Source: Clavulina sp. PMI_390 (lineage: Eukaryota; Basidiomycota; Agaricomycetes; Cantharellales; Hydnaceae). From it: a stretch of 64,000 nt of DNA. Below, in pieces: positions 9,679 through 21,500 of the stretch (positions within the stretch are counted from its first letter, which is position 1; each line of letters begins with the position of its first letter). Position numbers and translations under genes: made by a program. The stretch is from NCBI GenBank assembly GCA_015039315.1, contig WIDE01000003.1, positions 372,001 through 436,000 on the forward strand, read 5' to 3'. The notes under the pieces are model-generated. The model ran no database searches, was not told the origin of the DNA, and saw only the letters and a list, made by a program, of their open reading frames with translations.

Positions 9679-11299
9679 ATGTCCCAGACTCCTAGCACAC
9701 CATCGCTGGCGGCAGCTGTGACAGTCCAATCAATCAATATCGGAGGCTTATCCGTTGATGTCTTCTCTGGCCAACCGCCATCTCTCTCTAATCTCAACGG
9801 CAACATTGCAAATGATTCGCAGCCTCCGAGCTCCATCCCACAGCTCCCTCTCGCCGCACTGATCCTTCTCCACGGTCGCTTGGGCTCCAAAGCTGACTTG
9901 CACCCGATTGCCGAAAAGATACTCAGCTATGCTCACGATCGATCATTTCCAAATGGATCGCCTTCTCAGCGGGAAACAACAACGACAACGTTTGCTGGTC
10001 GCGAATTGATTGTTGTCACTTTGGTATGTTCCCAAGTCATTCAATTCTACTCGGACTACCACGTCGACAATACAGTCATTCGTCTTCTTCTGCGACTCAT
10101 GCGTATTATTCCCTTGCTCTACTCCTTGGCATGCCACGAAATATAGGATCATCGGAATCACGGGGCGAGGACTGTCGATCCTTTCTCAAATCAAAGCTGG
10201 AGCACGCGCCCCGAGAAGCACAACCCTCGCCATGCGTATGTCCATTTCACAAACCACTGCTATCCTTCTTCCGTATGGAATGGCCCTGAATAGAGCTCGA
10301 TCCAAAGCATAGACATGTATGCCATCCAGAGTAAGAGACCTTGACCAACTCTATCAACAAGTGGTGACTGATCACACGAGCCTCTGGAAATCTGTGCCGG
10401 CAACTTTATCAGCCGGAAGTGCCCACGACGTCTCATACCTGATAGACGCACTGCCTGATTATCTATTTCCTAATGGGGAGCGGACGATCGACACCTGGGC
10501 CATGTCTGGTGTCAGCCTCGGAGGGCATTCCACCTGGCATTGTCTAAAGGAAGGCAAGTCCATCGTCGTGTTCAGAACTTTTCATTTCATCAAGGACAAA
10601 AACTTCTCAACTCATCACTTCTTAATAGATCCTAGAATTAAGATAGGCGTGCCCATCATAGGTATGAATTCTGCTCGTCTTTTGACGTCATGATCGAAGC
10701 CTCGCCATTTTGGCCACTCATGACTCGCCGCGAAATCCCGAATTTCAGGTTGCCCCAACTTTCTGCCTCTTATGACAGCCCGCGCGCTCTTATTCAAAGA
10801 CACTGCGTTCAAGGATCTCAAAGATCCGACGGGGCCTCCTATCTTCCCTGACTCACTCAAGGCGCACATCCACGCAACGTCCGTCACCCCACTCTCTCCA
10901 CTCGGATCAGCATCAGCATCGCCACATTTCAATCGGAACACTACCCTTCCTGGTAAATACGATCCTACGAGCCCCACGGATCGCGCTGCGAACCCTTTCT
11001 TGGGCAAACACGTCCTCGTCCTCTCTGGCGGCAAGGACAAGCTTGTTCCGTATACGTTTAGTCGCGCCTTTGTCGATTCGCTCGTGACGGGCGAGGACGG
11101 ATCAAAGGACGCGTGGGTACAGCCTGAAGCTGGGCACGAGCTGACGGATGCGATGCTGGAGAGGCTCTGTGCGTTTATCTGGGAGAAGGCGCTATGTGCT
11201 CCGCTGGTGATCGGACTGCAGGATTCGCCAAGCCTCGTGAAGCCGCAGCTCCGGAGTAGTAGCGGTGGTGTCGAGGGAGGAGGTAATTCCAGACTGTAA
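9679..11299 (+). CDS. alpha/beta hydrolase family protein
   Basis: Serine hydrolase of unknown substrate. The ATG at 9679 follows a CT-rich leader. Landmarks in order: LAALILLHGRLGSKADLHP (oxyanion HG loop), then after an intron DHRNHGARTVDP, a short exon with DMYAIQ, AHDVSYLIDALPDYLFP, and WAMSGVSLGGHSTWH, where the nucleophile elbow G-x-S-x-G is GVSLG. Near the C-terminus, VLVLSGGKDKLVPYTF gives the acid (D) and PEAGHELTDAML the His, so the triad is complete. About five introns are required. No signal peptide is seen, so it is probably cytosolic. The fold is clear; a more exact name (esterase, acyl-protein thioesterase-like) is not supported. Confidence 0.85.
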
Positions 11300-13047
11300 T
11301 TGGCCTAATTATTAGGTGTCCTCGTTTGGGTGGCACGGCAATCTATGTTGTAGATGTATTTGAAACGTATATTTATCGGTTGGTGGATATCCATGTATCC
11401 ACTGTAGATGGGCGTCAAATATCATAATAAACATGTATCACCTTCTGCCTTGAAGCGCACAACAACCGCTTGCAGTCACCACGATGTCGATGGAAGGCGT
11501 CTCGTCTCGCCCAGGCTACGCGACATCTGGCGTGTCGTTGCCCTCACTTTCATCATGTTCGTCAATAACCTCGCGAGTCCCAGAATGCACATTGCCGACG
11601 CTCCTTTGTTAACACCTTCATGATTTATGGCGAATGATAAGTGTGTGTTGGGTTTGGGCCCTCGGGCAGATATCGATGAATGTGACCTAGCGTGGTCGTG
11701 GTAGGCTAGAGTAAGAAGGGAATGAATGATTATCTCCTATGGTTTTGGGGAGAGTATGGGTCCCAGTTAGAATCAGCTAGCTGCGGGGGATGGATAGTAG
11801 CGCAGCCTGCAGTGCAATCCGATTGATGTGCTGGAACAGGACAGTAAGGACAATCGAAGAGGCAATGGTGGTCCCTATCCCTCAGGACTATAAGCGACCC
11901 ATCCTACTCTTGCTTGAGTGGGAGAGTACCACAAGCAAATTGGACTGAAATGGATCGCCCCATGTCATTAGAACTATTTATCACAAGGAAACTTTCCAGA
12001 TTCGACTGAATTGTGCCAAACACTCTCGAGATCTGGGTTGGTCCTCGGTCCTCAGCTATTATATCTACGGCATTCATGTGATCTTGAAGGGAGAAGTGTT
12101 GTGTCCCAATACAGCGACCTCGTCTCATAACGGCAAGGGCTTGATGCTGATCAAGTAGCGAAGTCTAATGAGCTTGACATTCGCCACATAGCCATGACAC
12201 AAAAAGCTCCCCGGGCAATACATCTGTGAGGTAAACGGATTGGCGCTGGGCAGACCTTGATTCCCTAGAAGGACTACCAAGGGAGGGTGCAGGGGTTCTT
12301 CAAACAAGATCGATCATACAATTCTTGAAGGCCTCATTCCTTCTCATCCTAGAGCAGCCTTTGGGATGCGAGGCGCGATTGACGACCATCCAGCGTCAAT
12401 GTGCTCAAGGAAAAAAAGCAGGCCAATATTTACGTCGAAGGTCTGTTTGGCCTGGCTCGGAGATTCATTTTGACAGCATCTATCTCAAAGGACCGAGAAA
12501 GGGTAGATCAGGAACACAGAAGGGTAATCTTGGCGCGAGTGGCTCTAAACCGTGCTGCCTGCCGCGTGGGCCGCAGTGTGGCGCAGATGGATCGGATCGG
12601 AGCTAGATCTCAGTCTAAGTTTGCGCAGCATGTCGACGTCTGGACTGATTTGGTTGGAAAGTGTGCTGCTGGGAGCCATCGATTGTGGCGTAGATAGACA
12701 GATAGCACAGGATCGATCTGAATATCCGTCTCGCAGATTAGAGCAATGTGTTTTGGACTCGTTTCTGCCATGATGCATTTGCAGCCACTGTGGTAATACT
12801 ATGATTGTAGGGATGTTCAACAAGAGTGGGCGCCAAACTAGATAGTCGACAACATACCAAGAGAATATTGGCACACCCTCGACATGATTTCCATAGATAA
12901 ATTGGGGTTAACTCGGCTGGTCCTTGGTGTGCTGGAAAGGGCTGGGATGCGCTAGGTTGCCGGAGATGGCTGATGTACCAAACGAGTAACAATTAGGCCA
13001 GATAGATCTGCCGTGATCCATTGAAAGCCATTCATCCATGGCTAGCA
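11300..13047. other. 1.7 kb intergenic region
   Basis: Nothing recognisable. Short ORFs on both strands (for example 12325-12606 plus and 12545-12874 minus) overlap one another and show neither known motifs nor convincing splice sites. The stretch contains the 3' ends of two convergent genes. Confidence 0.4.
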
Positions 13048-13897
13048 CTAATCTCCCCCGAAAGATACCTTGCCTCTCCCGCTCTTGACGTCCTTTCTTT
13101 TCTCCTTGACCATCTTGTTTCTTGCTTTCTCGGCTTGAACTAGTTTGCTGACTTTCTGAATCTGTGCCTCAGAGGGCTCGTTCCGAATGGACGATCGCAC
13201 TGTGGTAACAATGAGTTCGTTCAACTATCGGGAGTGTTAGATAGGGCTCGAGTCCACGGTGTAGGTAGTCCCACCCTTATGACCTGAATGTACCGAAAGA
13301 CGCACCTTCTTTAGACAGTCTTCCACATTCTGTGCTTGTGAGCGTGTGGCGGTCGAGGTCACTTGTAGACAATTGGTGGTTGAAATGTATGAACTCTGGG
13401 GTGAAAGACACATGTGTAAGTGAGACGAATATTATCAAGATAATTGACGGATCTTACAGTCTCTCTCAAGTTTTCTCTCGCCCAAGAAGGCACTTCAGGA
13501 CTATGAATTGGTAGTTTGGCGACGACCTTGGTGTTGACTTTGTTCACATTTTGACTAACAGTTGCAAGGCATTTCTCATTGAGCGGGCCACAGAATAGCA
13601 TTTCATCAACCCGTAAGGTACAACATACCCTCCAGGGCCCGAACTGCGAGCAAAAGTCAATTCAACATGGGTGCGATTCAGCGGAGAGTCTTCAAATGCA
13701 GTGAGCCAACGTTGTGCCTCGGCAGTCTCTTCCTTGTTCAGAATATATAGTGAGCGACGAAGTAGCTTGATAGGAGAGCTAAGGCGCCGAATGGTGCCCG
13801 ATGACACTATTGAAAACGGCTTCAGTGCACCACTCATGGATGAACGTTGTTGGGAATCCAATCCGCGGTCGTGGGAACCGCCAACATAAACAACCAT
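13048..13897 (-). CDS. mitochondrial GGQ peptidyl-tRNA hydrolase, ICT1/Pth4-type
   Basis: Codon-independent peptidyl-tRNA hydrolase of the class I release factor family (human ICT1/MRPL58, yeast Pth4), expected to rescue stalled mitochondrial ribosomes. The N-terminus from ATG 13897 is followed by HVELTFARSSGPGG and, after an intron, QNVNKVNTKVVAKLPI, the catalytic G-G-Q loop. Downstream exons give VPSWARENLRET, then SQAQNVEDCLKK, then LNELIVTTVRSS, and a strongly basic tail (EKARNKMVKEKRKDVKSGRGKVSFGGD) that in this family enters the mRNA channel. The intron falls inside the second Gly codon of GGQ. The upstream GTG in the same frame is ignored. An RF1/RF2 codon-recognition domain is absent, as expected. 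Confidence 0.9.
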
Positions 13898-14601
13898 GGC
13901 ACCTGACACTTCTGATAACTGAACGTTGCACTTCCATTGCCTACGTCATTCTTACGACGCGCCGTGTGTTCCTTTAACACGGTCGCTTGAAGGGATCATT
14001 CCCTTTGTTCTATGTACGCGTTCACTGTGGGCTTGATGATAGCCGATTGTGATTTGCAAAGTGCACGAGGCTGGAAAATAGTTCCATCTCGCAGCGGATA
14101 TTTCCCAGTCCAACAAATCGCGCCGGTTGTCTAAGAAGCCGTTGAACTGGCTGGGCAGGACGCCGCCGCGAGGTGAACACGCGCCTGACTCCGCGACGCG
14201 CTGTGGGCCGCGTGGGAAGCGCCGGTTGTGAAACTGGAGCAAAAATGAGACATGGATTGTGGGGCTTAAGGGTTAGGAATATACGTGTGCAAAGGAGGCC
14301 ATAGCAGTGGTGACGCGCTGAACACCTCAACAGGGGCCTCTGTGCGGGAACAGCTTCATGAGACAAGCCGCGCACAGCGTGCCTCTCCTCCCTTTTTTCG
14401 ACGAGCACTAGTATGATTTAGACGCGTCCAGAGGTCGCGCACAGTGCTAATTTACGTGTATCTAATTGCCCTGGAACACAGGTGGGCAGTTTTGTGACAC
14501 TCGCTCACATGCAGTCGCCAGATCATCGCGCGTGACGAATCATGTGCAAACAATAGACGACACAAAGACGACCAACGCGGACACTTGGCCTGGCGCGCGC
14601 G
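13898..14601. other. intergenic, possible unrecognised small minus-strand gene
   Basis: Between divergent genes. On the minus strand, an ATG near 14303 (MASFAH), a GTATAT donor and a CTCCAG acceptor 50 nt later could start a short spliced gene, with an Arg-rich continuation resembling a mitochondrial presequence. All three continuation frames are equally weak, so I do not call a CDS. Confidence 0.25.
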
Positions 14602-16587
14602 ATGAACTCGCCCTCTCCCCCGCCGACCTCTACACCCCCACCGACTGTCAAGGGCGTCATGGACGCCGTCGCTGCCGCCAAAGCCGCTGGCACCGAGCAC
14701 GGCCTGGATGCCTTTCTCGCCAGAGCGGAGCTCGCAAAGGTCAGTTGTCTCGGACTCGTCTTCGTTCCTCTAGACCAGGTGCCTCCGCTCCCCATCGCGT
14801 GTAGCCATCGCAAAGAGACCCTCTTGGCCCATGTCCCGGCCGCAACACGTCCCAACCCGGTGCTGCATTGGGGGTCCCATCTGATCCCACGCGATGAGGT
14901 GCCGGCAACGCGCACTGTCACAAGCGCAGGTCGTGCTGGGCCTAAGAGCGTACTTTTAGAGCATTTTGGTCTTTATGGCCCCCCGTGTTTCGGTTGGAAA
15001 ACATGTTCCTCGCGTTGACCCCCGTTTGTTCTCGCCCCTTAGGTCACCCGTGCCCTGCGCGCCCGACTCTCCTACGCTTCGTACAAGGCTGCGAACAACC
15101 TCACTCATGTATCGCTGCACACGCTCGAGCAGCAGCAAGAGGCAAACACGCCCCGATCCCCTACTGCAGGTCGTCATCCCCCTGCCCCCGGGTCGGCGAC
15201 CATCGGGCTATCATCCGCGCAAAGCCCGCGTCCTCGTCCCTCCCAGAGCCAGATGATGCCCCCACCAAATGCCCCATCGCTCTACTCCACGCTGTTGTCA
15301 AAGGAATCAAAGAAGACTTCCCCAGCTCCCCCGTCCTCTACATCATCTCATAAGCGCGCCCGTCATTCATCCCCCGTAAACCCCATCTCGGCGTCCCCCC
15401 GACACAAAAAGTCAGCATCAACATCAGCCGTCAGAGCCTCAAATTCATCTCCACAAGGTGCCCGAAAGAAGAAAAAGGTCCGCGGATCCAGCCCAACCAG
15501 CTCCCGGTCCGTCGCGAGCACGCGTTCCCTCACGAGCGTAGATGTGACAATGCAGGACGGCAACAGCACAACCGAGCTCGAAGACCTCAGCGCTGCAGCC
15601 GTGCTCACCTCTCTCCTGCATAATTCGACCACCAACACAGCGAACAACAGTAGTGGGAGCGGCGCCTCGAATCCGCACTCTCCCACCCCCTCTCACGCGT
15701 CCTCGTTCACAGAGATTGCAAGCGCTCCCGCAAGTGGCTCAGGCTTTCGTCGTCATGATTCGAACCATCTCAGCACAAGTGCCACAAGCTCTTTCGGTAG
15801 TATGTTGTCTCCTCGCCCCTCAACATCCCTGCCGTCATCACAAGGGGATCGTTCAACTCCCAAAGCACCATCAGACGCCGATGCGGCAGAGATGATGCTA
15901 TATCTCGCTACTTCTCCCTCGCCTGCTCGTCCTATCGTTCAACGCACGGAGCGGCCTTTGATTCGGAGTACAGGACGCGTTTTGTTCCCTTCCAGCACGA
16001 ATGACGGTGCTGGGCCCTCTCAGACTGCCTCTGCGAGCACGTCTTATGCGGGCATCGGGGAGCCTGGTCCTAGTCGAGGGATCACCCAGTCATTCAGTGC
16101 TTTTGATCGAGGACAGCCTGAACTCGGTAGCCCCAAACCGGAGTATAGTCATACTCGCACCATGACTGCACCTGAGCCAATGTATGGAGGGAAACTTCTC
16201 CCTGCACCTGTGTCACCCTCGGGTACGTTGTATGGGGATCCACAAGACTCGCAACAGACTGCCGTTGGTTCATGGGATGAGGAAAGTAACATGCCTGTCG
16301 TCACGAGCAGTGATTCCAAAGGGAAGGGCAAGAGTGTGGATCACATGCCTCCTCCTGTCTCCGCGATGAGAAGTCCTCTTCCCCAGTCCTCCGTTCGTGT
16401 CACGTCCCCCATGTCTGTTGACGGCGTGGATGATGACCCTATGGAGGTTGGGGATTATGGCTATGGTGGCTATCTTACTCGTGATCCTGATCCAGGCACG
16501 TACGCTGAAAGTCTCCGCTCGCCAATACCGGTCATCCCGACGAGGGCCAGTGTAGGACGTAGGATAGGTTCCTCAACTACCTCATAG
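14602..16587 (+). CDS. Whi5/Nrm1-like G1/S repressor candidate
   Basis: Long Ser/Pro/Thr-rich, mostly disordered protein with one compact conserved segment. Exon 1 (14602-14739) encodes VMDAVAAAKAAGTEHGLDAFLARAELAK. After a 303-nt intron (14740-15042), exon 2 opens with VTRALRARLSYASYKAANN, which resembles the GTB motif of fungal Whi5/Nrm1/Srl3 (leucine-rich helix followed by A/S-Y-K-x-x-x-N), used to bind SBF/MBF. The rest has many SP/TP sites (SSPVNP, SPRHKK, NPHSPTPS), suitable for cyclin-dependent kinase control, a basic RKKKKVRG patch that could be a nuclear signal, and an AAAVLTSLL helix. Known: Whi5-type proteins restrain Start. The assignment is inference from one motif plus composition. 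Confidence 0.6.
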
Positions 16588-17348
16588 AGGTGAAGAGGAC
16601 CCCCCACCTTGCACCTTTCCGCACCAGCCTTGTCACAACAGCCTGTCTATCTGACTGCATCACCTCTTGCTCCTCGTCTGGCCCTTTGTTTCTCACTCGA
16701 CGCGCTGTATCCAACACCGGACTATGAGTTATTGGATTCTCTCTCTCTCTCTTTCTCTCGTTCCCGCTTCGCGTAGGATACCTTGATGGCGCCCTATCAT
16801 CATTCAAGCACTTGACCTCGTTTTCTTTCGCATATTTGTTATTTCTTTCTTCCTTCCTATCTCACTTATGTTGTGCCCTCGCTAGGCTTACGCTACTTCT
16901 AGGAAAGTTTCCTCGAAGTCACACTACTCTGCGCGACCTTGCCTTTCCAAGCATACGTCCCCTCTTCATTGGGAATCTACTACGTCTATATGCAATTTCT
17001 TCCCTCCTTATCATTTCTCTCTCTCTATGTAACCCTTTGCACATGCTCAATGTTGTTAAGCCCGTTGTGTAACGTTACGTAGGGCCCACTCAGTCGGCCA
17101 GATGTTTCCTCCATTCAAGCAGTTGTGAATACCATAGCTGTGTTATTCGATGGCTTTGACGCCTTGTTCTCCCTCAGTGGTTCTCACTCTCCACGCAACA
17201 GCTGTAAGAATACGCCTACACAACCAGTGCTCACGCGACGAGAAGTGGGATTAGAGGCGTGACGGTGTGACAAACGCGTTACATCGTCGAAACTCCTGTC
17301 CCTTTCTCCGCCCAAACCAAAGACGAAATTGCCAAAAAATCAGCGACA
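16588..17348. other. intergenic, 3' UTR and promoter
   Basis: T- and C-rich sequence after the Whi5-like gene, probably its 3' UTR, then a CT-rich leader before the next ATG. No gene is seen. Confidence 0.4.
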
Positions 17349-18278
17349 ATGTCAACTGGCACGAAAAAGCGGGTTTCGGCAGCTCACGACGAGGATTTGG
17401 CCGACTCGGATGGCTCTGACGACTTTTATGACCCCTTCAAGCCTGCCGGCGCGTCAACCGGGGCTGCCGCGAAGCCCCCACCAAAGAAGAAAGCTCGAAC
17501 TGCCAGCGGCACGTCGAAAGCTGCGCTAAAGGCCAAAGAAGCGGCGGCCGAGGAGCTGGTAATGAAAGAAGGCCAGGAACTCGTAGCTCGCGTCCTCGAC
17601 GGAGCTGCTGCTGGCGCTCTAGTTCCAGCTGACGACACAACGCAGCTACTCCTGGCCAAGTACGCGAGATTCTTGGAAAGCGCGGGGGCGAGCGGCAAGA
17701 TCAAGCCTACCGCGGACCAGGTCTCTACTTCGGTGGAGAAGATGCGCAAGGCGGCGTGCAGTGGGATCAAGAAACAGCTTACTGTGAGTTCTCGGTTCTA
17801 ATTCTGCTCGGCCGTTGCAAGACGCTCCTGTCGCGTCCAGCGAGCGTTTGAACAATTTCGCTCGCTCGCTCGCTTGCCTTTCTTCATCACGATTCCTTGC
17901 TCTGAGACACGAATTCTTCCCCTTTGCCCTCTCTAGTGGAAACCATCGTGCAAAACAGGTTCTGCCAAATGGACCTACGACGGCATTGCTCCCAATCCAG
18001 GTGAACACAACCCTTCAATGATCCAGTATTCCTACCGCTAATCCATCAACATCCATTCGAACAAATGTCCGCTAGAGAGTTTCGCAGCCTTGCTTGGCTT
18101 AGAGTCAGTTTCCTGGAAGCAAAAGAAATTCTCGGCGCACGAATTCAGGAGCATGTTGAATGATGATCTGGAAGGCCATGCACGATATGCCACTCTATAC
18201 TTAACGAGCGACGTCAACATTCGCTGGAACCCTGACAGTGGCGAATTCAAATTTAGTGGGAGCTATGGGAAGCTCTAA
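17349..18278 (+). CDS. conserved-looking protein of unknown function
   Basis: I do not recognise the family. From ATG 17349, exon 1 has an acidic start (DEDLADSDGSDDFYDPF), a Lys/Pro-rich basic patch (PPPKKKARTASG) that looks like a nuclear localisation signal, and Ala/Glu-rich helices. It ends KAACSGIKKQLT at a GTGAGT donor. After a CTCTAG acceptor comes WKPSCKTGSAKWTYDGI, a second intron, and a last exon with FAALLGLESVSWKQKKFS, FRSMLNDDLEGHARYATLYL and a terminal FKFSGSYGKL. Clean splice sites and aromatic-rich, non-repetitive C-terminal sequence argue for a real gene. The C-terminal 110 residues look like a folded domain. Confidence 0.65.
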
Positions 18279-18597
18279 AGACGCTACGAGACTTGGTCGC
18301 CGACTCCGCTCTCCCAATTACTCTACGCGTACGCACTGCTGCGACTCATCACTTATCTTGCGACTCCTATCTCCAACAACTTTCACAAAGTTTCAAACAT
18401 TTCTCTTTATCTTGTCGCCTGGTACCTTACATCGACTCGTAATTAGTGCAAGCCTATGATAGCAATCAGGTATATTCCAGAATATATTGTACAACACCGA
18501 GCAGGGGTAGGTAAACGCAAATCAGAGCAACTGGTTCGTTAAATCAAAACATTATCGCCAAGATAAGAAAGACATGATATACTCCAAACATTATTAT
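18279..18597. other. intergenic between convergent genes
   Basis: 3' UTRs of the two convergent flanking genes; nothing else seen. Confidence 0.4.
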
Positions 18598-21500
18598 CTA
18601 GCGGCCCGAGTGCTCTTGCCGATTTGCATTCCTACGCGCACGAGAGTCTCCAAGCAGGCTTGGCCATTGGTGACAAGATCCTCATCGAATTGCACAGCAC
18701 CCTTCTCAAATAGAAGGACGATGGTCGACCCTCCTAGAATAGTAAATCATTATGATGAGCTGGTGTATTAAAGGCACTAATGTGGTGATGACGAACCGAA
18801 TGCGAAGTACCCAAATTCTTGTCCACGCGCAACAACGTCACCCTCCTTGACCGTTGAGATGATACTGCCGACCATCATGGCACCAACGCAGACTGCAAAG
18901 ACCCGCCCAAAGTGGGTGCTGTCGATGGGTACTATCTTCCTTGCATTCTCCCCATAGATGTCGAGATTAGAACGGACAGCTTGGGGCTAAGAGAAAGCGC
19001 GTGAGGGGGCAGGATTGGCGGATGTGGGGACTGGGCACGTACGTTGACTGTATAGTATTCTCCAGAAATATAGGTCATGGTTCCGATCTTACCATCCACT
19101 GGAGAGTGGTAGCGGTGATAATCCTACATCCAAGGATAGAGTCAGCGCAGACATAGACCAAGACGACAAGACCAACGAGTGCGCACTTGGGGAGCAAGGC
19201 GGAAGATGACGAGCGAACCACCCTCATAGTTTGGAGCTTCATGTGCGTATTGCGGACCGAGGAGCTTGGGCAAAGTAAATTCACGTCCCTTAATCCACAG
19301 CTTGGTAGCTTGCTGAATGGTCGGGAACGCCATCATACGGCAATCAGCTCCACTAACGAGGACAGTGGGATCCTCAGGGGAGGCAACTGGCCGGGCATCC
19401 GGTTTCAGTTTTCTAGTGTAACACGAGAATGAGCCTTAGTTAATCGGGTAAATTGAGAAGTACCAACCGATAGAAGAATTGGTTGAAAGTTTCTGGGAGA
19501 GTCGCGTGGGTGAGATGGGTAACACCAAGTACAAGCATTGGCACGTACTGAACGAGTCCAAAGGATCCAGTACCTCATTCATATTCAAGTTGTGGAATTC
19601 AATGAAGGCAGGAATCTCCTTTGCTGATTCCGTGGAATCATATTTGATCCCCTGCTTGACAGACATCGATTTGAGAAGGTTTCGTGCTGTGCGAAATAAT
19701 TCAGGGTTGAGATCTACTGCATAATAAATCACGGCTTACCTCGCTTGCCTTCCAAACGGCTTGAAGCGCCCTAAAAACGCGTAGCCGGTGATGAGGATCA
19801 ATTCCTGTTGCGAGGTCAGGAAACATGCGTACCTTGTACAGAAGACGGATCCCGAGCCTAACGAACGCCTGCATCTTCTCCTCCTCTAGTTGACCTGTGA
19901 TACGGTTCTGAACGATGATGTTGGCAGAATTCTGGAAATGGCAAAGGTGTTGAGCTAGGTCATCAACAAAGAAATTATGTAGTCTGTTTACGGACCGCGC
20001 CAAGCTGATATGCTCCGCTGGAGACTTTGGTGACGACGTTCGTCGCCCATTTCCGCTGAGCCTGACTCGCCGTAACATAGTTGCCAACGACGAGCCGGTT
20101 CACCCGATTCCAGTCTGAGCTCGCACAAACAGCGAGGTGAGTGACCATATCTGTTTCAGCCCTATTGCTAACGCGAGGCTTGTGGCACAGGGGGCAGGTC
20201 TTGATATTGATGACCCGCTCGGTGCTGGGCAGCTGCGAAGCGCTGAGATCAGACTCGACGTCGAGGGTGGAAGACCGACTGGGGACGCTGAGGGTGAGCG
20301 AGGAGGAAATATCGTCAGGGACAAGTGAGCCCTGGCGCGATGGAACTCCTTGACCCGGCAAAACACGCTGGTTGGATTCTCTGAATGCTTCAGGGAGAGG
20401 CTCTCCTTTCATAGCCAAGTTTGCCGCCTTCTCGCTCGGAGCATCTAGACCTGTGAGTTCGAGTTGTTGACCCAGTCCTTCCACGGTTGGAAGATCGTTA
20501 AATTGGAGGTTAGGAGTAGTTGCTCCAGTCGACAGACCGGTTGGTTCGTTTGAGACAACGGGTTTCTCCTCCATTGGACGCGCCATTGCTCGTTCAAGGG
20601 CCATGATCGCTTCGTCAATGTTGAGCTCGTCGGTTTCCGGGTTCTTCCCATGCTGCGTGAAGAAGTTGTCAATGGTCGACTTGGTCAGAGTGGAGCCGAG
20701 TGAATCGAGCATGGACTGTAGCTCAATTCGCGAGTACTTTCTGCTCTCATCGAGGTCGTACTGCTGGAGATACTGGCGCCAGAACCGTTGACGAAGAGCA
20801 TCATATGGCTGATACTTGGCACTAGAGCGAAACCCGTCAGTTACACACGATTATGGCGTGGGAAGCAGTAGACAAACCGGATGGTAAGCCTGGGAGAATG
20901 CTTGGCTTCCCAGCGCGAATCCTTTGGACCATTAAGTGGGAGAGTATATTCAACCATGTCTTGGGTAGTTTCAACACCATCAGCGTAGACCCCAGTGACA
21001 GGGTCTGGTTTTGGGGCCATCTCTAGTAGTGTTTTCAATGGGAAGGTCACGTCACCGATGAAGTCATTCCCAGTAAGCTTGTCCCAGTCAAGGAGAGAGA
21101 ACTTGACATCAAAGGTATCCTCATGTTTGCGCACGTGGAAGAGCATTTTCTCTTCCCATTGAGGGCCAAGGGAGTGGCGAATGACTCGAGTCCGGAACAC
21201 CTTTTTACCGAATGAGACGACAACGAAAGGGTCCATGTCCCACGAGATTCGGGTCACTAGAAGGAAATGTCAAGATATACTCGAGCTTGGCACTGAAAGA
21301 TGGCGAGAAACAACTTACAGGTACGGACTTTGGGCAAGTCGGTAGCTTGTACAATCTCAAGAAGCACAATACCCATGATATCCTCACTAGTATCCAGATT
21401 ATATCCGCCCATCGTTCGCTTCTTGAAGCGAGGACGACGGTTCCTAGATCCACCAGGAGTGACAGAGCCAGGGCGAGATGAACTTTCCCCACTGCCCTTT

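Noticed and set aside
12325..12874. Overlapping ORFs on both strands in the 11.3-13.0 kb gap
   Set aside because: They overlap each other, lack conserved sequence and lack splice partners.
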